NCBI GenBank assembly: GCA_002085035.1
Contig: MZGM01000011.1
Location: forward strand, 1-12,560
Direction of reading: 5' to 3'
From: Candidatus Zhuqueibacterota bacterium 4484_219
GTDB taxonomy: Bacteria; Zhuqueibacterota; JdFR-76; 4484-219
DNA: 12,560 nt
The position numbers and the translations under genes were made by a program. Below the pieces are notes generated by a model that saw only the letters and a program-made list of their open reading frames with translations, made no database searches and was not told the DNA's origin. Positions 8,239-12,560 of this stretch are shown piece by piece (the stretch's first letter is position 1; each line of letters begins with the position of its first letter).

Positions 8239-9237
8239 TTACAGATTTAATGATGGAGAAACATCAAGTTCCAAATCGTCAGCTACACCCTTTTTTAAGT
8301 AGTGTAATCCAGCACAAGAGATCATAGCAGCGTTATCGGTACAAAAATCAGGGGTAGGTAAATACAATTCCATCTTGTTTTTGTCTGCTTCTTGAGAAAA
8401 TCTCTGGCGCAATGCAGTATTTCGCGCTACCCCACCAGCCAGAGCAATTCGGTTAACACCAAACTTTTGCGTCGCCAACAACGTTTTTCCTACCAGCACA
8501 TCCAGTACCGCTGCCTGAAAACTGCTGACAATATCGACAAGATGTTCTTTCAAGAATTGAGGAGGTTGTTTTTGCACATAATTCAATACCGCAGTTTTTA
8601 AACCACTAAAACTAAAATCGAGATTTTCATTCCCCATCCAAGCACGGGGAAAATCAACAAATTTCGAATCTCCTTGTTGAGATAGTCGATCAATAACTGG
8701 TCCGCCTGGATAGCCAATTTTCAACAGTTTAGCCACCTTATCGAATGCCTCTCCTGCGGCATCATCAATCGTACGTCCAAGTACCTTATACACACCCCAA
8801 TCCTCAACCAGAACCAGTTGGGTATGGCCACCAGAGACAATCAAACAAATAAAAGGCAATTTAATATCAGGATGTTCCAAAAGGTTAGCAAAGATGTGGC
8901 CTTCCAGGTGGTTGATTCCCACTATTGGTATTTGCAAAGCTAACGCCACAGCCTTGGCGAAATTAAGTCCCACCAAAAGAGCTCCGATTAGACCAGGTCC
9001 TTTGGTCACAGCGATTCCCTCAAGTTGAAATTTAGTATATCCAGAGTCATTAATGGCCTTGTGGATAATCGGCAGAATAGCCCGAAGGTGTGCTCGTGAA
9101 GCTAACTCAGGCACAACCCCCCCAAACTGGCGATGCAAATTCAATTGAGAAAGCACCACATTAGTACGCAGGGCATGGTCATCAATAACTGCTGCCGCTG
9201 TCTCATCACAAGAGGTTTCGATACCTAACACAACCAT
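8239..9237 (-). CDS. tsaD: tRNA N6-adenosine threonylcarbamoyltransferase TsaD
   Basis: TsaD (also Kae1, YgjD, Gcp) transfers threonylcarbamoyl to A37 of tRNAs that read ANN codons, acting with TsaB, TsaC and TsaE in the cytoplasm. The 332-residue length is typical. Landmarks are GIETSCDET at 5-13, KGPGLIGALLVG at 79-90 and the metal ligands H110 and H114 in HLEGH. Others are SGGHTQLV at 135-142, DDAAGEAFDKVAKL at 158-171, FSGLKTAV at 210-217, LAGGVARN at 266-273 and the third metal ligand D301 in CTDNAA. All expected motifs are present and no residue looks missing. The ATG start is fixed by a strong Shine-Dalgarno sequence that overlaps the stop codon of the upstream ybbR-like gene, so the two are probably translationally coupled. 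No other t6A gene (tsaB, tsaC, tsaE) is in the window. Confidence 0.98.
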   Translation of the reverse strand: MVVLGIETSCDETAAAVIDDHALRTNVVLSQLNLHRQFGGVVPELASRAHLRAILPIIHKAINDSGYTKFQLEGIAVTKGPGLIGALLVGLNFAKAVALALQIPIVGINHLEGHIFANLLEHPDIKLPFICLIVSGGHTQLVLVEDWGVYKVLGRTIDDAAGEAFDKVAKLLKIGYPGGPVIDRLSQQGDSKFVDFPRAWMGNENLDFSFSGLKTAVLNYVQKQPPQFLKEHLVDIVSSFQAAVLDVLVGKTLLATQKFGVNRIALAGGVARNTALRQRFSQEADKNKMELYLPTPDFCTDNAAMISCAGLHYLKKGVADDLELDVSPSLNL

Positions 9238-9246
9238 AGTAAATGA

Positions 9247-9254
9247 TCACCTCT
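9247..9254 (-). promoter_or_regulatory. Ribosome-binding site of tsaD, inside the end of the ybbR-like gene
   Basis: The minus strand reads AGAGGTGA here, nine bases before the tsaD ATG. It is a good match to the anti-Shine-Dalgarno sequence. The TGA in it is also the stop codon of the upstream ybbR-like gene, so ribosomes finishing that gene release directly on the tsaD initiation region. This supports translational coupling and fixes the tsaD start. Confidence 0.8.
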
Positions 9255-10182
9255 CCATGGTGATCTTGAAGGTAGAAGGATACACTTCGGAAAACCGTAA
9301 TCCGGGTGGCAGTTTGATGGTGGCCGGATACGAAGTAACACCTTTCCTAAATTGCCTCTTGAAATCAATATAAGCAAGAATATCATCCCGGGTAATTTTG
9401 TTGAGTATCTCTACCCCCCCTTCGATCTTAATAGTCAATACTGAAGGTAATATCTTGACTTTCGCTCCCCGAGGAACATTGATCAATTGTACAGGAACGT
9501 CTTCAATAATTTTTTCTCCCAGTTTTTGTACATCAACATAATAATGCACTTCCTCAGGAATAACTTCTAATCGTTTAAATTGTTTCGCATCTAAAGGTAC
9601 AGTTTCAGCAATGTCCTGGGTTACATGTTCAAGAATTACTTTCTGAGTTTCTATACTAGAAATTTTTTTTACCACTCTTCGTGGCCCTCGTACTAAAACC
9701 TTGTCTGGCTTCAACACTATCCCTCCCACAATCGTGTACCCTGGTGCTGGTTGTACCACGATTTTAGATTTCACAGCCACGGATTTTTTTACCAATCTAT
9801 CTAATTCAATAACCACTGTATCAGGTTCAACTATTCGAATTGGCTTTACGTTCAGAATACTTGGCCTAATTTGGACATCCTCTTTGCGCAATCGGAATAT
9901 TCCCCGAAACCGATATTCGGAAAGATTAATCATGATGCTTCGCTTAGCGTTTTTTAGTGCAAATAAGGCCTTACCCTTTCCTTGAAAAGTCACTGTTGCA
10001 TAACGAGGATAATCGTTTGCTACAATTAAACCAGGAGCTACATTAACAGGTACAATTTCAACCTTAAAATCGTACTCATATATTTGTTCAGTAGCAGCAT
10101 GTAGCCAAATCAACAAAGCAATAAACAACATAAAAAGTTTTACTTTGTAATTTTTAAACAGTTTTTTTAAAAACTTTTTCAT
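9247..10182 (-). CDS. YbbR-like (CdaR-type) membrane-anchored protein
   Basis: The 311-residue protein has a lysine-rich N-terminus (MKKFLKKLFKNYKVK), one membrane anchor at about 15-30, and three YbbR-like beta repeats at about 36-128, 132-217 and 222-310. The repeat signature GYTIVGG...KPDKVLVRGP at 148-167 is characteristic, and the first repeat is the most degenerate. In Firmicutes the homologue CdaR binds and regulates the di-adenylate cyclase CdaA, usually encoded next to it. No cdaA is in this window, so a c-di-AMP role is only suggested by family. The ATG lies three bases after the TGA of the DUF3307 gene, in a TGATAAATG arrangement, so it is probably co-translated. Its stop overlaps the tsaD ribosome-binding site. 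The start is well supported because the basic segment precedes the membrane helix directly. Confidence 0.88.
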   Translation of the reverse strand: MKKFLKKLFKNYKVKLFMLFIALLIWLHAATEQIYEYDFKVEIVPVNVAPGLIVANDYPRYATVTFQGKGKALFALKNAKRSIMINLSEYRFRGIFRLRKEDVQIRPSILNVKPIRIVEPDTVVIELDRLVKKSVAVKSKIVVQPAPGYTIVGGIVLKPDKVLVRGPRRVVKKISSIETQKVILEHVTQDIAETVPLDAKQFKRLEVIPEEVHYYVDVQKLGEKIIEDVPVQLINVPRGAKVKILPSVLTIKIEGGVEILNKITRDDILAYIDFKRQFRKGVTSYPATIKLPPGLRFSEVYPSTFKITMER

Positions 10183-10185
10183 TTA

Positions 10186-10902
10186 TCAAACTCTAACTAA
10201 ATAGCGTATAGCAATACCGGTAGCAGCAGCAAAAAATAAGCCCAGGCTTGCTTCTATTATGCCCTCTGACTTTTGTTTTATCAATCGGGGTACAAAAATC
10301 ACTGGCACCAGTACCCAAAAGTAGGGGTTTAACCGGACAAATACTATAATAGCACAAGCTCTTTCGACATAACCGAGCAAGCGTACTCTGTCCTTTGGAA
10401 AAAGAAAGTTCCTTTTTTCGCTTTGTTTTCGACGATAGGAAAAGTAATTCTGCAAGTAGAAAATTATCGGTGCCGTTGCAAACGTAACAAAGACAAATCC
10501 CGAAAGCCGAACAATGAAAGAGGTATTTGTGTAGATTGACCACTTTGCTACTGATGGAAAAGGATGCAAGATAGAAAACAGTTGCACTACCACCCAAATA
10601 GTAAAAAAATGCAGTGTTTGATCTAATAGAAAAAGAAAAATATTGTCGCGCATTACCTTTTGGGTAAACCAGGTTTTAAGTTCGTCATAAAGAAAATGAG
10701 AGACGCTAAGAATGAGAAGAAGCAGCCAGAAATAACGAAGTTTCAGAAAGGGAAGAGTGAGCAAGATATTGAAAAATGTACAAATAGCAACATGAAATAG
10801 CCCCCCCCAGCGAAAATTGCGCTTGTAATAGAAAACCTTATCGGTTTGGAAGGGGAAATCCCCCATCAAATGAGCCAGGGAAAGAAGCCAAAATAAGTTC
10901 AT
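10186..10902 (-). CDS. DUF3307 family membrane protein
   Basis: This is a 238-residue polytopic membrane protein with hydrophobic segments at about 35-50, 57-71, 88-111, 130-150, 181-205 and 216-232. The N-terminal motif AHLMGDFPFQTD (10-21), with H11, D15 and Q19, identifies DUF3307. So do SHFLYDELK (68-76), LLDQTLHF (92-99) and GYVERACA (178-185). Conserved His, Asp, Gln and Glu within or beside membrane helices suggest an intramembrane active or metal site, but the family's function is not established. The ATG at 10900-10902 sits eight bases after an AGGG sequence. A second ATG four bases upstream is in another frame. The gene lies 22 bp after rplI and three bases before the ybbR-like gene. 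A run of eight G in codons 32-34 is a possible slippage site. Confidence 0.85.
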   Translation of the reverse strand: MNLFWLLSLAHLMGDFPFQTDKVFYYKRNFRWGGLFHVAICTFFNILLTLPFLKLRYFWLLLLILSVSHFLYDELKTWFTQKVMRDNIFLFLLDQTLHFFTIWVVVQLFSILHPFPSVAKWSIYTNTSFIVRLSGFVFVTFATAPIIFYLQNYFSYRRKQSEKRNFLFPKDRVRLLGYVERACAIIVFVRLNPYFWVLVPVIFVPRLIKQKSEGIIEASLGLFFAAATGIAIRYLVRV

Positions 10903-10924
10903 TCATTTTCCCTACTTCAAATTT

Positions 10925-11368
10925 TTATTTTTTCACCACCCATAGTTTAATTTCAGCATCTACTTCGGGATGAAGTTTAATAGGAACTGTGTAAATGCCC
11001 AATGCTTTGATTGGTTCATCTAATAATATTTTACGTCTGTCTATTTGGTAACCCTTTTCCTTTAGGGCATCAGCAATATCTTGGGAAGTAACTGAACCAA
11101 ATATTTTGTCTTCCTCTCCTACCGCGACAGGAACTGTACAGGAAATTTTTGCCAGCTCTTTAGCTAACTTTTCTGCAACTTTTTTCTCTCGGTTAAGACG
11201 AAGGAGCTGTCGTTTTTTCTCCTCTTCAAATTTTTTCATATTTCCTGGAGTGGCCTCTAATACAATTCGACGTGGAATCAGAAAATTACGAGCATACCCA
11301 TCCGCTACTTCCACAATCTCACCCGTGTGTCCCAGTGATTCGAAATCTTGCATCAAGATAACTCTCAT
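10925..11368 (-). CDS. rplI: 50S ribosomal protein bL9
   Basis: This is large-subunit protein bL9, 147 residues, the normal length. The N-terminal domain (1-45) binds 23S rRNA and contains the family signature G16..V..V..GYARN.L.P, with G24, Y25, R27 and N28, ending in EAT at 38-40. A long basic and acidic connecting helix spans about 43-75. The C-terminal domain spans 76-147 and includes GSVT at 91-94 and the conserved IKALGIYTVPIKLH region. bL9 bridges ribosomes and helps maintain reading-frame fidelity. The ATG start is preceded by TGAGG three bases away and by GGGAG further upstream. The gene lies 53 bp downstream of rpsR, the usual rpsF-ssb-rpsR-rplI order, and 22 bp upstream of the DUF3307 gene. 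Confidence 0.98.
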   Translation of the reverse strand: MRVILMQDFESLGHTGEIVEVADGYARNFLIPRRIVLEATPGNMKKFEEEKKRQLLRLNREKKVAEKLAKELAKISCTVPVAVGEEDKIFGSVTSQDIADALKEKGYQIDRRKILLDEPIKALGIYTVPIKLHPEVDAEIKLWVVKK

Positions 11369-11421
11369 AACCTCAACACTCCCTTCATCTGTAATATTAC
11401 CATTTCTCTCGTTGTCCTTAA

Positions 11422-11649
11422 TCAGCTATACCGGTCGGCAATATAGGGCAACAGAGCTAATTGCCGAGCGCGTTTAATAGCCTTGGTTAATTGCCGTTGA
11501 TGCAATGCGCAAGTACCGGAAATACGACGTGGAATAATCTTCCCTTGTTCGGTAGTAAACCGCACCAGCTTCTTTTCGTCTTTGTAATCAACATAAATTA
11601 CACCGCTTTCGCAAAAACGACAAATTCTCTTTTTCTTAGCACGAATCAA
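11422..11649 (-). CDS. rpsR: 30S ribosomal protein bS18, zinc-motif (C+) form, TTG start
   Basis: This is small-subunit protein bS18, 75 residues, which pairs with bS6 on the 16S central domain. Conserved blocks are DYKD (21-24), GKIIPRR (36-42), QRQL (51-54) and AIKRARQLALLPY (57-69). Cysteines C10 and C13 plus C47 and H50 make a CxxC...CxxH set, as in zinc-binding (C+) bS18 proteins; many lineages have lost it. The start is TTG at 11647-11649, the only start codon consistent with the family N-terminus. A perfect AGGAGG lies five bases upstream. The gene is 54 bp after ssb and 53 bp before rplI. Confidence 0.97.
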   Translation of the reverse strand: MIRAKKKRICRFCESGVIYVDYKDEKKLVRFTTEQGKIIPRRISGTCALHQRQLTKAIKRARQLALLPYIADRYS

Positions 11650-11654
11650 CTTAT

Positions 11655-11660
11655 CCTCCT
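11655..11660 (-). promoter_or_regulatory. Consensus Shine-Dalgarno that fixes the TTG start of rpsR
   Basis: The minus strand reads AGGAGG, a perfect consensus, ending five bases before TTG (11647-11649). No ATG or GTG in the rpsR frame would give the conserved basic N-terminus, so this site decides the start. A strong site may compensate for the weak TTG codon. Confidence 0.85.
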
Positions 11661-11703
11661 TTTGCTTTTACAATTTAGACCTCTACAAAATAGACAATTT
11701 ACA

Positions 11704-12234
11704 TCAATCAAACTTATTTTGTTCACCGCTTTTTTCTTCAGATAACTTCGAACAATCTTCTTGTTCTTCGATTTTACTCTCCTCAGCCAAATCTTCTAAA
11801 TTCGCTCCTTCGGCAGACGGTGGAACAGAAACCGCCGTATCTTGCGAGTCGATGGTCTGGGTAGACGATTCTTCACTTTTCGACCATCCTCGTTTATCTA
11901 AAAATTGGATTCTTCGAGCCTTGATCTCCACAATATTGTGATTAGAGCCATCATTGGACTTCAAACTGCGGCTTTGAAGTTCTCCATCAATCAGGACTGC
12001 ACTTCCTTTTTTCAAATTTTCATAGCAACTTTCTGCCAACTTGTACCATGCTACTACCCCTACATAACACACATCTTCCCGCCACTGTCCCGTGTTATCT
12101 TTAAAACGTCGATTTGAAGCAATAAAAAAATTAGCAACCGGGGTGCCGTTTGAAGTCCTTCTCAAAGAGGGATCTTTGGTTAAATTTCCAGCAACTAACA
12201 CACTGTTAATTTCAGGCATTTTTAAATCAGCCAT
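11704..12234 (-). CDS. ssb: Single-stranded DNA-binding protein
   Basis: SSB coats single-stranded DNA in replication, repair and recombination. The OB fold occupies about residues 6-115, with MPEINSVLVAGNLTKDP, a TPVANFFIASNRRF strand, the WREDVCYVGVVAWYKLAE core and KKGSAVLIDGELQSRS. Residues about 116-176 form an acidic, low-complexity linker rich in Glu and Ser. The extreme C-terminus is NKFD, not the usual acidic tip ending in PF, and neither other frame encodes a DDDxPF tip nearby. The ATG is supported by GAGGAGGG starting four bases upstream. The gene sits between rpsF (73 bp) and rpsR (54 bp), a common arrangement that ties SSB expression to ribosomal protein synthesis. Confidence 0.96.
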   Translation of the reverse strand: MADLKMPEINSVLVAGNLTKDPSLRRTSNGTPVANFFIASNRRFKDNTGQWREDVCYVGVVAWYKLAESCYENLKKGSAVLIDGELQSRSLKSNDGSNHNIVEIKARRIQFLDKRGWSKSEESSTQTIDSQDTAVSVPPSAEGANLEDLAEESKIEEQEDCSKLSEEKSGEQNKFD

Positions 12235-12238
12235 TTTT

Positions 12239-12246
12239 CCCTCCTC
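12239..12246 (-). promoter_or_regulatory. Strong ribosome-binding site of ssb
   Basis: The minus strand reads GAGGAGGG, with the AGGAGG core five bases before the ssb ATG (12232-12234). This fixes the start at the first methionine rather than at M6, and gives ssb its own initiation site independent of the broken rpsF frame upstream. Confidence 0.8.
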
Positions 12247-12307
12247 ACTAAAACCATCAAAGTCTTCATTAAAAACACTTTTCCAGGAAAACTGGCTCCC
12301 GGGAAAT

Positions 12308-12560
12308 TCACAGAGTTCCTACAGATACATCGGCGGGCTCTTTGCTAACCTTTTCCTTGCTTAGTTGCATCTGCCGAATAGCTCTTTTGCTCAAACGGAC
12401 AGTTAAAAATCTCAAAACAGACTCATTTAGTCGACACTCTCGTTCACTCTCGTTCGATAGGTTCAATAACCTTTCCGTCAGCCTCGAACAAAATGTAAAC
12501 GTAAAATCCATATTGTTTCTTTTTGATCGGATAACTCAATCGACGTTTCCCCCAGTAGTC
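12308..12560 (-). pseudogene. rpsF: 30S ribosomal protein bS6, frameshifted by a 10-bp duplication (5' end outside window)
   Basis: bS6 binds bS18 on the central domain of 16S rRNA. Reading from the window edge, one frame gives the conserved bS6 middle, DYWGKRRLSYPIKKK then YGFYVYILFEADGKVIEPIER. It hits TGA at 12444-12446 after 38 visible residues. The conserved C-terminal part, RLNESVLRFLTVRLSK plus a basic tail to residue GTL, continues in the next frame and ends at TGA 12308-12310. The break coincides with an exact tandem repeat of 10 bases at 12436-12455. With one copy removed the two parts join as PIERECRLNESVLRF, matching the family. So the gene is interrupted by a duplication, or the assembly is wrong there. 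As written, the product lacks the last helix and strand of the fold. The real start lies right of the window. Confidence 0.88.
12436..12455 (-). repeat. Exact 10-bp tandem duplication inside rpsF
   Basis: Two adjacent identical copies of ACTCTCGTTC (+ strand) lie at 12436-12445 and 12446-12455; on the coding strand each is GAACGAGAGT. The length, not a multiple of three, shifts the rpsF frame by one. Deleting either copy restores a continuous bS6 frame, which marks the second copy as an insertion. Confidence 0.95.

Noticed and set aside
12283..12295. CCAG-N5-CTGG inverted repeat between rpsF and ssb as a regulatory hairpin
   Set aside because: A four-base stem is expected by chance. The known bS6:bS18 autoregulatory site lies in the rpsF leader, outside this window.
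12436..12455. Programmed ribosomal frameshift in rpsF
   Set aside because: No slippery heptamer is present at the junction, and an exact 10-bp tandem repeat explains the shift completely as an insertion.
12308..12511. A separate 67-codon gene starting at 12511
   Set aside because: Its first part is an out-of-frame reading of bS6 codons, and only the second half matches bS6. It is the downstream half of the frameshifted rpsF, not an independent gene.
1..12560. Defence system, mobile element, CRISPR array or riboswitch
   Set aside because: Every substantial coding frame is a housekeeping or envelope gene. No transposase, integrase, nuclease, regular repeat array or tRNA-like structure was found.

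Overview
The window looks like a chromosomal segment of a moderately AT-rich, Gram-negative-type bacterium, probably in or near the FCB (Fibrobacterota-Chlorobiota-Bacteroidota) superphylum, for example a KSB1-, Calditrichota- or Cloacimonadota-like lineage. This placement is an inference. It rests on a secreted lamin-tail/CARDB/FlgD-Ig-like protein, a BatA-like von Willebrand A membrane protein, a YbbR protein, a DUF3307 membrane protein and the gene order rpsF-ssb-rpsR-rplI. No plasmid, phage, insertion sequence, CRISPR array or RNA gene is visible.

Layout. On the + strand at the left edge are the 3' part of an HpnA/dihydroflavonol-reductase-like short-chain dehydrogenase (1-848) and a small unrecognised membrane protein (898-1401). 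They converge on a long minus-strand array, with a 35-nt near-perfect palindrome at 1405-1439 between the two directions that probably terminates both. The rest of the window is one directon read from right to left: rpsF (bS6, interrupted), ssb, rpsR (bS18), rplI (bL9), a DUF3307 membrane gene, a ybbR-like gene and tsaD, then an 84-bp gap, then a VWA membrane protein, a secreted lamin-tail protein and glnD. Apart from the 84-bp gap, junctions are short (1 to 73 nt), which suggests extensive co-transcription and translational coupling. No intergenic stretch exceeds 300 bases.

How the genes fit together. The right half is a translation and replication housekeeping group: three ribosomal proteins, SSB and the tRNA t6A synthase subunit TsaD. 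It carries two envelope genes, DUF3307 and YbbR. The left half of the directon joins two envelope or surface proteins to the nitrogen sensor GlnD. No PII, ammonium transporter or glutamine synthetase gene is in view.

The clearest anomaly is in rpsF. An exact 10-bp tandem duplication at 12436-12455 throws the gene out of frame. Removing one copy restores a conserved bS6 sequence. This is either a real recent mutation or an assembly or sequencing artefact. Other points are a non-canonical SSB C-terminus, a dnaX-type slippery heptamer in phase inside the VWA gene, a G8 tract early in the DUF3307 gene, TTG starts for rpsR and probably the lamin-tail gene, and the unusual coupling of a secreted protein to glnD. 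I found no convincing complete new multi-gene system; most of the window is housekeeping.
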